Below, piece by piece: positions 34,677-43,581 of a stretch of DNA of 43,581 nt (within the stretch, counting starts at the first letter, position 1; every line of letters starts with the position of its first letter). The position numbers were made by a program, and so were the translations under genes. Where the stretch lies: positions 1 through 43,581 of the forward strand of contig DSBQ01000001.1 of the NCBI GenBank assembly GCA_011045995.1, read 5' to 3'. The notes under the pieces were generated by a model. The model was given only the letters and a program-made list of their open reading frames with translations, was not told the DNA's origin and did no database searches. This stretch comes from Methanoculleus sp. Its GTDB lineage: Archaea; Halobacteriota; Methanomicrobia; Methanomicrobiales; Methanomicrobiaceae.

Positions 34677-35144
34677 ATGCCGCTCTTTGAGACCATCGTC
34701 CTTGCAACCGACTTCTCCGAGACCTCGGTCCGGGCTCAGGACTATGTCCGCCGTCTGCACCAGGCAGGCTGCAAAAAGGTCGTTGCCCTCTTCGTCCTCG
34801 ACACCATCGAGACGGGGGTCGTGATCAGCGAACCCACCGGCATCATCTACGACGAAGGGCGCTACGAGGGCGACCTGAACGCCCGGATCATCCGCCACGC
34901 CCGGGAGAAGATGCAGGAGCTGACGGCAAGGCTCGAGGAGGTCGGCCTTGAAGTGGAACCGGTCATCATCAGCGGGGTTCCGGCAAAGGAGATTGTAAAG
35001 ATTGCCGACGCACGGGAAGCCTCCCTCATCGTGGTGGGTTCCCACGGCCGCTCGAACCTCGCAAGCGCCCTTTTGGGATCGGTCTCCGACAAGGTGATCA
35101 GGACGGCAAAGCAGCCGGTGCTGGTGGTCAGAAGAGATGAGTGA
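34677..35144 (+). CDS. Universal stress protein (UspA family)
   Basis: A 155-residue protein of the nucleotide-binding alpha/beta UspA fold. It opens FETIVLATDFSETSVRA and closes with IVVGSHGRSNLASALLGSVSDKVIRTAKQPVLVV, the G-x2-G-x9-G(S) ATP-binding loop. Such proteins are cytoplasmic dimers induced by stress; ATP binding is likely here because the loop is intact. A TATA-like CATTTATCTAAAAT lies about 30 nt before the ATG, with GGGAAAAGAGAG between, so the leader is short. It faces another Usp gene convergently (113 bp apart); the two proteins differ strongly and are not a recent duplication. Confidence 0.9.
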   Translation: MPLFETIVLATDFSETSVRAQDYVRRLHQAGCKKVVALFVLDTIETGVVISEPTGIIYDEGRYEGDLNARIIRHAREKMQELTARLEEVGLEVEPVIISGVPAKEIVKIADAREASLIVVGSHGRSNLASALLGSVSDKVIRTAKQPVLVVRRDE

Positions 35145-35256
35145 AAAATTCTTATCCCGGGTGGCCGGGGATTTATCGCATGGTGCCTACGGTCCGCTGG
35201 CAACGGCCACTATTGTTCTCTGCACTCTTCCCGACGCCAATAAAAAAATCGCTGTG

Positions 35257-35679
35257 TTATTTTACAATCATTACCGGGCATGCCGCATGATGCGTTACTT
35301 TCTGGCTGACACTTCCCAGAACAACCCCTTTTATTGCGCCAAGGCCGCGGCTGCCGATGATGATCAGGTCGGCTTTTTCTTTTTCGGCAATCTCGATAAT
35401 TTCTGCTGCCGGGTCGCCTATTGCAACCTTTAATGTGTACGGCAGACCGTCCTTTTCGAAGATGTCCAGGGTATTTTTTATCTCGGACTTTGCGTCCTCC
35501 TCGAGAAGTGAGTGGACATCAAAATTTGCCTTTACCATTCTCGATTGGGAAGGAGGAGTATTTTTGATATGTACCAGGATGACGTGGGAGGATAATTCCC
35601 GGGCAAGACCTGCTGCCTCGTCGGCCGCCCGCCGTGCATTTTCAGATCCATCAGTTGCAAGCAGAATTTTTGTATACAT
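35257..35679 (-). CDS. Universal stress protein (UspA family), second copy
   Basis: A 140-residue UspA-fold protein: MYTKILLATDGSENARRAADEAAGLA at the N-terminus, and LIIIGSRGLGAIKGVVLGSVSQKVTHHAACPVMIVK at the end with the intact G-x2-G-x9-G(S) ATP loop. ATG 35679 begins the family's normal first strand; a longer frame up to 35799 adds 40 residues that do not look like protein. GGAG lies about 10 nt before the ATG. Seven minus-strand T residues stand at 35242-35248, 9 nt after the stop, as a terminator. Confidence 0.9.
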   Translation of the reverse strand: MYTKILLATDGSENARRAADEAAGLARELSSHVILVHIKNTPPSQSRMVKANFDVHSLLEEDAKSEIKNTLDIFEKDGLPYTLKVAIGDPAAEIIEIAEKEKADLIIIGSRGLGAIKGVVLGSVSQKVTHHAACPVMIVK

Positions 35680-36251
35680 GATATTAATACTCCGGTACCC
35701 TCCCCCGGAACATTCTATTGTCACCCGGCAGCCCATGCCGCCGTCAGGCAGGGAACTGGACATCCGTACAGGGAGGATTTCTATTGGCCGGCCGGCCACC
35801 GCGCCGGCCTTCCGGTGGATGGCGCCTACAGATCCGCGATAACATCTGATTTGCCGTGTATAAAGAAATAACGATCGGGCTGCTTACTGAATTCATCAGC
35901 CGTGGGGGTCAGTTACCGGGAGGGTTCCACCCCGTCCATCGATAATTGCCAGGCGGCAGGGTCGTTGATTACTGCCTATACCGGCGATTTGGGATTAACA
36001 CACGTTATTTTAGGAGATATTACGGTGATTTCTGCAACCGGTTGTGCTTACCCGGATGTTTTCCCCTACGGAAATATTAAGTCTCACTACAGCCAAAAAT
36101 ATTGGCAGAAGGAAAATCCCCGAATCCGGGGGCATGCTTATAATACAAATCCGGATTTTAAGGGATGATTTGCCCGGACATGAAATGTATACATAGCCAA
36201 AATTAACCAATACCTCGAATATAATCAAAAAATAACGCCTATATCGGGCAA
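35680..36251. other. AT-richer intergenic region with palindromes
   Basis: About 570 bp between divergent genes (Usp and SulP). I see no convincing gene; an 88-codon GTG frame at 35902-36168 lacks a ribosome site and has an unprotein-like make-up. Two neat dyads are present: CCCCG-AATC-CGGGG at 36118-36131 and a perfect 12-bp palindrome AAATCCGGATTT at 36147-36158. The second lies about 95 bp before the SulP start and may be a regulator site. ATAATC and AATAACG stretches at 36217-36233 could be the SulP promoter. Confidence 0.35.
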
Positions 36252-37703
36252 GTGGAGAACAATTTCTTGAACGCGCGAAAGATCAAAGATGAATGGCTCT
36301 CAAATATCCGGGGGGAGGTCCTTGCCGGCATCACCGTAGCACTGGCACTGATTCCTGAAGCGATTGCCTTCTCCATCATTGCCGGCTTGGACCCGATGGT
36401 CGGCCTCTACGCCTCCTTCTGTATCGCCGTCGTCATTGCCGTTGCCGGCGGACGGCCGGGCATGATTTCCGGCGCGACGGGCGCGATGGCACTGGTCATG
36501 GTGGTGCTTGTCCGTGACTTCGGGCTTGAGTATCTCCTTGCGGCAACCATCCTGACCGGTGTGCTCCAGTTCGGCCTCGGCCTTCTGAAGGTGGGCCGGT
36601 TCATATCGTTTATCCCGTATTCGGTAGTGCTCGGTTTTGTCAACTCCCTTGCAATTCTGATATTCCTCACCCAGCTGCCGTTTTTGATCGGCGCCCCCCT
36701 TCCGGTGTACGCGATGGTGGCAGCAACGATCGGCATCGTCTGGGTGCTCCCCCGCCTTACCCGGGCGGTCCCGGCACCCCTTGTGGCCATCGTTGCCATG
36801 ACGGCGGTTGCGATAGCGGCGGGGCTTCAGATACAGACCGTCGGCGACCTGGGCGGCATCACCCGGGCCCTCCCGCTCTTTCACCTGCCGGCAGTGCCGT
36901 TCTCCCTTGAGACCCTGCTCATCATTCTTCCGTATTCGGTCACGCTGGTGATAGTGGGGCTTCTGGAATCCCTTCTTACGGCATCGATCGTGGACGAGAT
37001 GACCGGGACACGGAGCAATAAGGACCGCGAAGTGAAGGGGCAGGGCATTGCAAACTGCGTTGCCGGCTGTTTCGGCGGGATGGCAGGATGTGCGATGATC
37101 GGCCAGTCGGTCATCAACGTGACCTCCGGGGGACGGGGGCGGCTCTCTTCGATGACGGCGGGGCTGTTTCTTATCTTTCTGATCATCGTGCTGGGCGACC
37201 TCGTGGAACAGATCCCCATGGCAGCCCTCGTCGGCGTGATGATCATAGTCGCCATCGGGACCTTCGAGTGGCAGTCGGTCCGGGACATCGCAAAGATTCC
37301 GAAGAGCGATGCGCTCGTGATGCTCGCAACGATTGCCGTCGTCGTCTATACCCATGACCTTGCGAGGGGTGTGCTCGTAGGAGTGGTGCTCGCCGCCCTT
37401 GCGATGGCATACAAGATGTCGGTGATATCGGTCTCCGCTGATATGCGGGACGACGGCGTCAAGGTATATACGGTCCACGGCCAGCTCTTCTTCGGCACCA
37501 TGACCGCCTTCATCGACCTCTTCGACTATGCAGGCGACCCCGAAAAAATCGAGATCGACTTCCGGGCCTCGCACATCTGGGATCAGTCGGCCGTCGAGGC
37601 GATAGCACGGGTCATCGACAAATACCAGCAGGAAGACTCATCGGTCTATGTCACGGGACTGGACATCGAGAGCCAGAAGACGCTGGATAAGGGGTTTTCG
37701 TGA
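36252..37703 (+). CDS. SulP-family anion transporter
   Basis: A 483-residue secondary transporter of the SulP/SLC26 family, which carries sulfate, bicarbonate or related anions. The family opening is clear: [27 protein letters not shown], then GLYASF, and [13 protein letters not shown] for the third span; about 10-12 spans follow, with [28 protein letters not shown] as the second conserved segment. The C-terminal STAS domain (about 390-483) is short and ends near [12 protein letters not shown]. The substrate cannot be decided; bicarbonate and sulfate are both plausible. The start is GTG 36252, since no earlier start is in frame. A small GAGGC-TTGTT-GCCTC hairpin follows the stop. Confidence 0.9.
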   Translation: MENNFLNARKIKDEWLSNIRGEVLAGITVALALIPEAIAFSIIAGLDPMVGLYASFCIAVVIAVAGGRPGMISGATGAMALVMVVLVRDFGLEYLLAATILTGVLQFGLGLLKVGRFISFIPYSVVLGFVNSLAILIFLTQLPFLIGAPLPVYAMVAATIGIVWVLPRLTRAVPAPLVAIVAMTAVAIAAGLQIQTVGDLGGITRALPLFHLPAVPFSLETLLIILPYSVTLVIVGLLESLLTASIVDEMTGTRSNKDREVKGQGIANCVAGCFGGMAGCAMIGQSVINVTSGGRGRLSSMTAGLFLIFLIIVLGDLVEQIPMAALVGVMIIVAIGTFEWQSVRDIAKIPKSDALVMLATIAVVVYTHDLARGVLVGVVLAALAMAYKMSVISVSADMRDDGVKVYTVHGQLFFGTMTAFIDLFDYAGDPEKIEIDFRASHIWDQSAVEAIARVIDKYQQEDSSVYVTGLDIESQKTLDKGFS

Positions 37704-37710
37704 AATTGGG

Positions 37711-37725
37711 GAGGCTTGTTGCCTC
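37711..37725 (+). terminator. Small hairpin after SulP gene
   Basis: GAGGC-TTGTT-GCCTC, 8 nt after the SulP stop, with TCATTTCT following. A weak terminator candidate. Confidence 0.35.
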
Positions 37726-37926
37726 TCATTTCTCCGATACTCATCTGTTTTTCCGTTAGTGAAGGATGCCCTCTATATATTGCAAAAAAAAATCGATGGG
37801 GTAAGGATGAACTCCTTCTCAATGCCCGCCCAATACAGGGATCTGTCAAACTGACAAGCGATCCCAGTGCATATCCTGCCCAGATTGTTGCATTAAACGA
37901 TAGAGAACCAAAGAATTGAATTTATT

Positions 37927-38409
37927 TCATTCCTTTTTATCGAATCGGGCCCAGTACGGTTCATACCAATTGACTACCGCACTCTTTGCAGATTCGTAAT
38001 TCCTATCCAGATAAATTGCGGCAACAAGTGCCTCTATTGTTTCAGAGAGCACATGCGGCTCTTCCTGATGTTTTTGCTCAAAAGAACCTTCGCCTACGCG
38101 GATATTTTGTTCCAGATGAAACCCCTCTCCAATCTGAGCGAGGAAAACTCCGTTTTCAAGTGTGCTTTTTACCTCTGTTATTTCTCCCTTTGTGCAATAT
38201 CCCATGGTCATGAGATGATCACATAGTACTGTCTTTAGCACTGCATCCCCAAGGGTCCGCAAGCCATCCTGATCCTTGCATTCCGGATTTATGTGACGCA
38301 TCTCGTTCGAATACGATTTGGTCGTGAGCGCCCTCTCAAGAAGAGCCGGATCCTTAAATTTGTATCCAATAGCCCTCTCTAATTCCGAAAAATCAGGTTC
38401 GGAGGTCAT
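37927..38409 (-). CDS. RNase III-domain protein with altered catalytic residues
   Basis: A 160-residue protein with the RNase III fold but no double-strand RNA-binding domain. ERAIGYKFKDPALLERALTTKSYSNE matches the usual first helices; the signature ERLEFLGDAVL is here DGLRTLGDAVL (48-58), and the second motif is VLSETIEALVAAIYLD (121-134). Relative to E. coli RNase III, E38 becomes D48, catalytic E41 becomes R51, D45 is kept (D55), D114 becomes E123 and E117 is kept (E126). Two-metal cleavage is therefore doubtful. The gene is AT-richer than its neighbours, which suggests transfer. It lies 7 bp behind the TM2 gene, and GGGG shortly before its ATG serves as ribosome site. Confidence 0.82.
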   Translation of the reverse strand: MTSEPDFSELERAIGYKFKDPALLERALTTKSYSNEMRHINPECKDQDGLRTLGDAVLKTVLCDHLMTMGYCTKGEITEVKSTLENGVFLAQIGEGFHLEQNIRVGEGSFEQKHQEEPHVLSETIEALVAAIYLDRNYESAKSAVVNWYEPYWARFDKKE

Positions 38410-38416
38410 TCACCCC

Positions 38417-38626
38417 TCACTCCCCCTTCGCCGACACATACGCATCGTACATGCTGTACACCCAGACGATCAGGTAGAGCGGAATGCCTATCCAGATGAT
38501 CGAGAGTGCGCCGAAGATGACGGCGAGGACGAAGAGGACGATGGCTTTCATCAGCTGCCCGGTATAGAACTGCCCGAGCCCGGGGATGAAAAAAGAGAGA
38601 ATAACAGCGATGATCGGTGATGCCAT
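38417..38626 (-). CDS. Small TM2-like membrane protein
   Basis: A 69-residue protein consisting only of the TM2-like module: SPIIAVILSFFIPGLGQFYTGQLMKAIVLF, a second and third hydrophobic stretch (VLAVIFGALSIIWIGIPLYLIVWV), and YSMYDAYVSAKGE. It is the minimal version of the module in the proteins at 10378-11085 and 11246-11698. The function is unknown. ATG 38626 is chosen because TAATTTATG, about 29 nt upstream on the minus strand, would give a leaderless message; an ATG nine codons earlier (38653) overlaps that box. The RNase III-like gene follows after 7 bp, so both are probably on one transcript. Confidence 0.78.
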   Translation of the reverse strand: MASPIIAVILSFFIPGLGQFYTGQLMKAIVLFVLAVIFGALSIIWIGIPLYLIVWVYSMYDAYVSAKGE

Positions 38627-38691
38627 AGTAATTTCTGGGACGTTACCCGCCATAAATTAGGTGATGAACCGTCGGGGCGGGAGTGGCCCCG

Positions 38692-38776
38692 CATATATTC
38701 ACCACCCTTCCCTCATTTCCCTCTCCTCCCCTTACCACCACAACCACCACCACAACCACAACCCCTAATCCCCTCC
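38692..38776 (+). other. 85-nt G-free tract upstream of recQ
   Basis: Not one G occurs on the plus strand for 85 nt; the tract includes ACC/ACAACC low-complexity copies. The minus strand is thus G-rich, with several GGG/GGGG runs able to form a quadruplex. A TATA-like GCATATATTC stands just before (38691-38700), and a GGGGC-N7-GCCCC hairpin at about 38674-38690 precedes that. Confidence 0.6.
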
Positions 38777-38804
38777 GCCCCCAACTATTGTACCGGAAAC
38801 CCTC

Positions 38805-40925
38805 ATGCCCTCGCCCGCCGCCTACGAGACCCTGAAGACCTACTTCGGGTACGACTCCTTCTACCCCTACCAGAAGGAGGTGATCGACGCCCTTGCCGAG
38901 GGGAGCGACGTGCTTGCGGTCATCGCGACCGGGGCGGGGAAATCGCTCTGCTACCAGGTGCCGGCGATGCTCTCGGGGGGGCTGACCCTCGTCATCTCGC
39001 CCCTCATTGCGCTCATGAAGGACCAGGTCGACGGCCTGCGGGAGTGCGGCGTGCCTGCCGCCTGCATCAACTCGACGCAGGAGTGGGACGAGCGAAAGGC
39101 CGTCGAGCGGGCCGTCACGGACGGCAGCGTCCGCATCCTCTACGTCTCCCCCGAACGGGCGGTGCAGCAGGGCTTCGTCAGGTTCCTGCAGGGTGCGGGG
39201 GACGTAACCCTCATCGCCGTGGACGAGGCGCACTGCATCTCCCAGTGGGGCCATGAGTTTAGGCCGGAATACCGGCAGCTTGCGGCCCTCATACGGGAGT
39301 TTCCCACCGCACCCGTCGTCGCGCTCACCGCGACTGCAACCCCCGCGGTCAGAACAGACATCATGGCCCAGCTACGGCTCAGACAGCCGATCCAGGTGGT
39401 GGGAAGCTTCTACCGCCCGAACCTGCGCTACGAGGTGCGGCCCCGCGAGGACACATTCGGCCAGCTCCTCAACTACCTGAAGGGCCACCGCACCGAGTCG
39501 GGCATCATCTACACGATGTCGAGGAGCGGCGCCGAAGAACTCGCCGAACGGCTGCGGGGCTTCGGCATTCGGGCCTTTCCCTACCACGCGGGCCTCTCGA
39601 AGCTCCAGCGGGAGCGGACCCAGGAGAAGTTCATCCGCGACGACGCCGAGGTGGTGGTCGCAACGGTCGCCTTCGGGATGGGCATCGACAAGCCCGACGT
39701 CCGCTATGTCGTCCACGTCGATATGCCCCGCTCCCTTGAATACTACTACCAGGAGACCGGCCGGGCAGGCCGCGACGGGGACCCGGCCGACTGCATCCTC
39801 TTCTACAGCCCCGGCGACCGGGGGCGCTGCTCCTTTTTTATCGAGCAGGAGCCCTCCCAGGCGCTGAAACAGGCCGGCTACCGCAAACTCGACGGGATGG
39901 TGGAGTATGCCGAGGCGACGGAGTGCCGGGCGGCGGCGATCGTCCGGTACTTCGGCGAGACCCTCCCGGCGGGGGGCTGCGGCCAGTGCGACAACTGCAG
40001 AAATCCCCGGGAGCGTTTCGACGGCACGCCGATTGCGCGGACGGCGCTTGCCTGCGTCAATGCCCTCGACGTCCCCTACGGTGCGGGCCATATCATCGAG
40101 ATCCTTCGCGGACAGAAGACCAAGAAGATCCGCGAGACCGGGGGTGCACACAACCCTGCCTACGGGAAGGGGAAGGCCCATTCCCGCGAGGAGTGGCGGG
40201 GCTACCTTCGCGACCTCATCCGGCAGGGCTACCTCGAGGTCGGGGGCGACCGCTACCCCGTCCTCACCGTCACCGCCGCCGGGCATGAAGTGCTCACCTC
40301 AGATGAAGCGGTGGTCTACCTCACCCGGCCGGCACGGGGCAGGCGTAAAAAGGCGGAGAAGATGCCCGCCCTCACCGGCGACGACGGCGACCTCTTTGAA
40401 GACCTGCGAACGCTCCGGAAGGAGATCGCCGACCGTGAGGGGGTTCCTCCCTACTGCATCTTTCATGACGCGACCCTGCGGGAGATCGCCTGCGCCCGCC
40501 CGCAGTCGGAGGAGGAACTCCTCGCCATCCGCGGCATCGGCAAGACGAAACTGGCCAGGTTCGGAACAGCGTTCCTCGATGCCTGCAGGACAAAGGACGG
40601 CGGCCGGGAAGGCCCCTCGGCATCGGCGATGGCAACACTCGTCCTCTTCCGGCAGGGGAAGACGATACGGGTCATCGGAAAGGAGCGGGATCTCACCGAC
40701 GAGATGGTCGCGGCACACATCGAGGAGTGCATCGGCGCCGGCATCGACCTGCCCCTCGACGACCTCGTTCCCGCCTACCGGCAGGAGGCGATCCGGGATG
40801 CGGCACGGAGGGAAGGAACGGACGACCTCCGGTTCCTGAAGGCCGTCCTCGGCGACCGGTACCCGTATGCGGAGATCCGGCTCGTTCTGGCGGCGATGAA
40901 GGCCAGCGAACGGCAGGAGGGGTGA
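38805..40925 (+). CDS. recQ: RecQ-family DNA helicase
   Basis: A 706-residue 3'-5' superfamily 2 helicase of bacterial RecQ type. Helicase part (about 1-330): YQKEVIDAL, ATGAGKSLCYQ (Walker A), SPLIALMKDQV, VDEAHCISQWGHEFRPEY (Walker B and aromatic loop), LTATATP, YHAGLS, VATVAFGMGIDKPDVR and QETGRAGRDG. A zinc-binding region follows (CRAAAIVRYFGE..GGCGQCDNC), a winged-helix RQC (about 400-500), an HRDC domain at about 530-610 (DLRTLRKEIADREGVPPYCIFHDATLREIA) and a C-terminal helical HTH-like segment (about 615-706). RecQ unwinds forks, recombination intermediates and G-quadruplexes. All domains seem intact. No strong Shine-Dalgarno precedes the ATG. Confidence 0.93.
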   Translation: MPSPAAYETLKTYFGYDSFYPYQKEVIDALAEGSDVLAVIATGAGKSLCYQVPAMLSGGLTLVISPLIALMKDQVDGLRECGVPAACINSTQEWDERKAVERAVTDGSVRILYVSPERAVQQGFVRFLQGAGDVTLIAVDEAHCISQWGHEFRPEYRQLAALIREFPTAPVVALTATATPAVRTDIMAQLRLRQPIQVVGSFYRPNLRYEVRPREDTFGQLLNYLKGHRTESGIIYTMSRSGAEELAERLRGFGIRAFPYHAGLSKLQRERTQEKFIRDDAEVVVATVAFGMGIDKPDVRYVVHVDMPRSLEYYYQETGRAGRDGDPADCILFYSPGDRGRCSFFIEQEPSQALKQAGYRKLDGMVEYAEATECRAAAIVRYFGETLPAGGCGQCDNCRNPRERFDGTPIARTALACVNALDVPYGAGHIIEILRGQKTKKIRETGGAHNPAYGKGKAHSREEWRGYLRDLIRQGYLEVGGDRYPVLTVTAAGHEVLTSDEAVVYLTRPARGRRKKAEKMPALTGDDGDLFEDLRTLRKEIADREGVPPYCIFHDATLREIACARPQSEEELLAIRGIGKTKLARFGTAFLDACRTKDGGREGPSASAMATLVLFRQGKTIRVIGKERDLTDEMVAAHIEECIGAGIDLPLDDLVPAYRQEAIRDAARREGTDDLRFLKAVLGDRYPYAEIRLVLAAMKASERQEG

Positions 40926-41161
40926 TGGCCTCCTCTTCTTCATATCCCATGAAGGCGCCTGCGGGGGTTACGTCACTCACCATTACCTTCCCGGAACCGC
41001 CCACTCTTCGCATCATAAAAATGCCTGCACCGCGCGCACCATCCCTTTCGAAAATACCCCACCTTCAGACCTGCATTGGTTAAAAGTTAATATAAAAACC
41101 TGTTTTGCTATTTAATAGCTATTGATAACCCCAATGGCATTAGAGAGCTTCATATAAAGGA
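40926..41161 (+). promoter_or_regulatory. Promoter region of the S-layer-like gene
   Basis: GC content falls sharply after 41060. TATAAAAA at 41091-41098 is the likely TATA box, giving transcription from near 41121. GCTATTTAATAGC at 41107-41119 is a 13-nt dyad over the start region. A seven-codon frame ATGGCATTAGAGAGC... ends in TAA a few bases before the main ATG (41162), as a possible leader peptide. No gene is seen in the first part. Confidence 0.45.
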
Positions 41162-43581
41162 ATGCCGACAACCCTCTTTAATAGTAAGGGGGGTATTACG
41201 ACGATTGCCATCAGGAGTAGGCTACGTGCCATTCCGCTCGGGACTATACTGATATTCATAGGTTTGATCATTTCATACCCGGCGGCATCAGGACCAGTAT
41301 ATGAGAATTATTCGGCGGTATTGCTGCCCTATGGGGTTCAGACAGACGATTCCATCATGACGCCGGAGGGGATCATCCTCTATTATCTGCCGGCGACGGC
41401 CGGGGACACCCTCTTCATCAGAACGGCGTCAACGGAGGATCCCACCGGCGGCCCTGCATTTAATCCCCAAATTATCCTCTATGCACCCGACGGCATCACC
41501 ATATGTGCACAGGACGTACAGCAGGGAAACGGGCCGGCCGAGATCCAGTACATCGCGAATGAAACAGGGGATTTCTACCTGACGGTAGAGAGCAGCGACC
41601 CATCATGGTCGGGCGCCTATGGCATCGCCGCCCAGAAGACCAACAAACCCGAAAATACGACCACCCTTATCCCCGAAGTCCCCACAGAGGGAACCATTGA
41701 TGTTCCGGGAGGGGTGGTGACTTATACCATCACGTCCGCTTTCCAGGACACTATCACCATCAGCCTCGTGACCGGGACCTATGAAGGAGAGCTTATCATC
41801 TTCGACCCGGATGGCCGGGAGTGTGCCAGGAATGCATCCCTGTCATCCGCTTTTCCGGCATTGATCACCATGACGACGGAAACGGAAGGTGATTATTCGG
41901 TCCTTGCCGGAGGGGCGAACGGGGCGACCGGAGCCTATACTGTCGCCTATACCGCAGAGACCACCTATGTGCCCCCCTATGCAGACTTTACCGCGACGCC
42001 AACCTCCGGCCTTCTTCCGCTTACCGTACAGTTTTATGACACCTCAGGTGACGTTGCAACGGACTGGTCCTAGAACTTCGGGGACAACACACCGGATGCC
42101 ATGGTACAGCACCCGGAGCATACCTACAATACCTCAGGCGTGTTTGACGTCACCCTGACGGTCACACATCCTGCAGGAACTGACGTCATCACCAAACCGG
42201 GGTACATCGCCGTCACCGGGCCAAAAGATCCGTCCGTCCGGGTAACCATCTCCCCGGAAGATATTCCCAACGGAGATCCTGTCGTGATCGAAGGTAGTGC
42301 AGATGAGGGTCCGGCCTCTGTTGCCGTATGGATCATCGGGCCCGATTTCTTCACCCGTACAACGGAGGAGGTGAACCCGGACGGCACCTTCTCAGCAACC
42401 ATCAGCGGCCAGACCACGATAGAAATGGCACCGGGGGAGTACTACTGCGTAATTCAGCACCCGATGGCAAACGACATGTTCGATGTCTACCTGGTAAGTG
42501 AAGGATCCTGGATTGGCGTATATGACACCCTCGACAATGGCACCACCATCACGGAAGACGGGACCATTGATGCATACGCCGCCTTCACTGCACTGACCGG
42601 GATGCTCGAGAGCCCGTCTCTCGACGATACCTATGCGACATCCTCCTTTGCCCTTGGCCCTCCCTATATACTGGTGGACGAGATGACAGGCGTCCCCGTG
42701 GGAAATCAGCTGATCATTACCGGCCAGTCCAATCTTGCAGCAGGAAATGCCCTTTCAGTCACCATCGCCAACAGCTCCGAAGTGACGGTGGCATCGGGTG
42801 AGACCACCATCCAGCCCTCCGGCGCCTGGTCCTATGAGATGGGGACGGCCGGCTTCGAACCGGGAGAATATCTCCTCTGGGTCTATTGCTCCATCTATGA
42901 GACCGGATATTCAACGAGCTTTTTCATCCTGGAACCCACCGAATTGACGGCCGAATTCACCACCGACGTGACAAAGGGGATCGCACCCCTCAATGTCAAC
43001 TTTACGGGTGAGTCCTCCCGTGCCCCGGATGAGTGGACATGGGACTTCGGTGACGGGATTGCCATCACCTCGATGGAGGCATCCACGCATGTCCATACCT
43101 ACGACATACCCGGCTGGTATTCCGTCTCCCTGAATGTCACAGAGGGAGGGGAAGAGGCAGGCATCACCCGGGAGAATTACCTTGCCGTGTACCTCACCGG
43201 CACCGAGATCGGATTTGCCGTCCCCGGCATCAGCACCGGGGAGGAGGCAGGCAACCAGACCCTCTCGATCAACCAGGCGGCCGTCACAGGAACCATCACC
43301 GTGAACGGGACAACCGTCACCATCTCCGACCCGGGCAGCGGGATCGCCGCAATGGTGATCACCTTCGGTGAAGACTTCCGGCAGGGCGACGGCATCATCA
43401 CCGGCACGGTAAAAAATGTCATGGTCACCACCACACCCATCCTGATGCCCTTTTCCGGTGCCGAAGCTTCGGCAACGGTCCTGTTTACCATGGACACCTA
43501 CCCTGAAAGCGGTTCTCTCGGCCTCTTCCTCGCACCCGGCGCTCCGAAGGTCCTTGAACGTGAAGCCACTTCACTTCTGGC
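41162..43581 (+). pseudogene. S-layer/PKD surface protein, interrupted by in-frame TAG; 3' end outside window
   Basis: From ATG 41162 the frame holds a signal peptide (GTILIFIGLIISYPAASG), a PPC-like beta domain (about 45-165), a second similar one, and a PKD domain beginning PPYADFTATPTSGLLPLTVQF. At 42071-42073 it meets TAG, yet the same frame stays open for over 500 further codons to the window end and continues the PKD domain (NFGD). Next come SPEDIPNGDPVVIEG and PGEYYCVIQHPMANDMFDVYL, typical of the Methanomicrobiales S-layer glycoprotein family, then a second PKD with EWTWDFGDG. Aligning both PKDs puts the TAG at the tryptophan (TGG to TAG). It is a recent nonsense allele, a read-through site or a sequence error. 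Confidence 0.75.

Noticed and set aside
35902-36168. 88-codon GTG frame upstream of the SulP gene
   Set aside because: No Shine-Dalgarno, atypical codons and dyad symmetry elements inside; more likely regulatory sequence.
42071-42073. Pyrrolysine as the reading of the in-frame TAG
   Set aside because: The aligned residue is tryptophan, one transition away, and no pyl genes are visible here; a nonsense change or error is simpler. Not excluded without the rest of the genome.

Overview
The window looks like chromosomal DNA of a moderately GC-rich methanogenic euryarchaeon, most likely order Methanomicrobiales. Signs of this are the archaeal-type riboflavin synthase RibC next to RibH, a methanopterin-pathway-like beta-lactamase-fold protein, a histidine kinase with an RHDILNQ phosphoacceptor box, an iron-sulfur flavoprotein of the methanogen Isf type, CARDB/COG1361 surface proteins and a surface protein resembling the Methanomicrobiales S-layer family. 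Several genes have a TATA box about 27 nt before the start codon and no Shine-Dalgarno (leaderless), and oligo-T runs follow several stops. The genus cannot be decided here. No rRNA, tRNA, CRISPR array or insertion sequence was recognised.

Layout. 1-2.3 kb: edge of a Yip1-type membrane protein, a candidate structured RNA, a possible 42-residue membrane peptide, then a leftward metal/metalloid operon (CDF transporter, ArsC-like, DUF2703). 2.8-3.4 kb: two small stress-type genes (CsbD-like and DUF1328-like). 3.5-8.3 kb: a second ArsC/LMW phosphatase, aminotransferase + ribH, a VOC protein, ribC + class V aminotransferase, purE. 8.3-8.9 kb: no convincing gene. 8.9-16.6 kb, leftward: GNAT acetyltransferase, MBL-fold protein, two proteins with a TM2-like membrane module, a CBS-PAS histidine kinase, a rubredoxin-fused glutamate-synthase-like enzyme, thiC. 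16.6-18.2 kb: MBL hydrolase, DUF123 protein and Isf-type flavoprotein. 18.35-24.9 kb: an AddB/AddA-like helicase-nuclease pair.

25.2-33.3 kb is the most distinctive part: a eukaryote-like phospho-signalling cassette (PP2C phosphatase; winged helix fused to FHA; transmembrane Ser/Thr kinase with an extracellular beta-helix sensor), followed by a CARDB surface protein with a LolD/MacB-type ABC ATPase and permease, then a secreted protein of three exact-length 53-residue repeats. The CARDB operon and the repeat protein are each preceded by the same promoter block with an upstream inverted repeat. A third copy at 33.46 kb has no gene behind it, only hairpin-rich sequence. I infer a shared regulon, possibly under the kinase/FHA module.

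34-38.7 kb: thioredoxin-like protein, two universal stress proteins, a SulP anion transporter, an RNase III-like protein lacking a catalytic residue, and a third TM2 protein. 38.8-40.9 kb: a bacterial-type RecQ preceded by an 85-nt stretch without a G. 41.2 kb to the window end: a large S-layer/PKD surface protein gene interrupted by an in-frame TAG exactly where a PKD tryptophan is expected.
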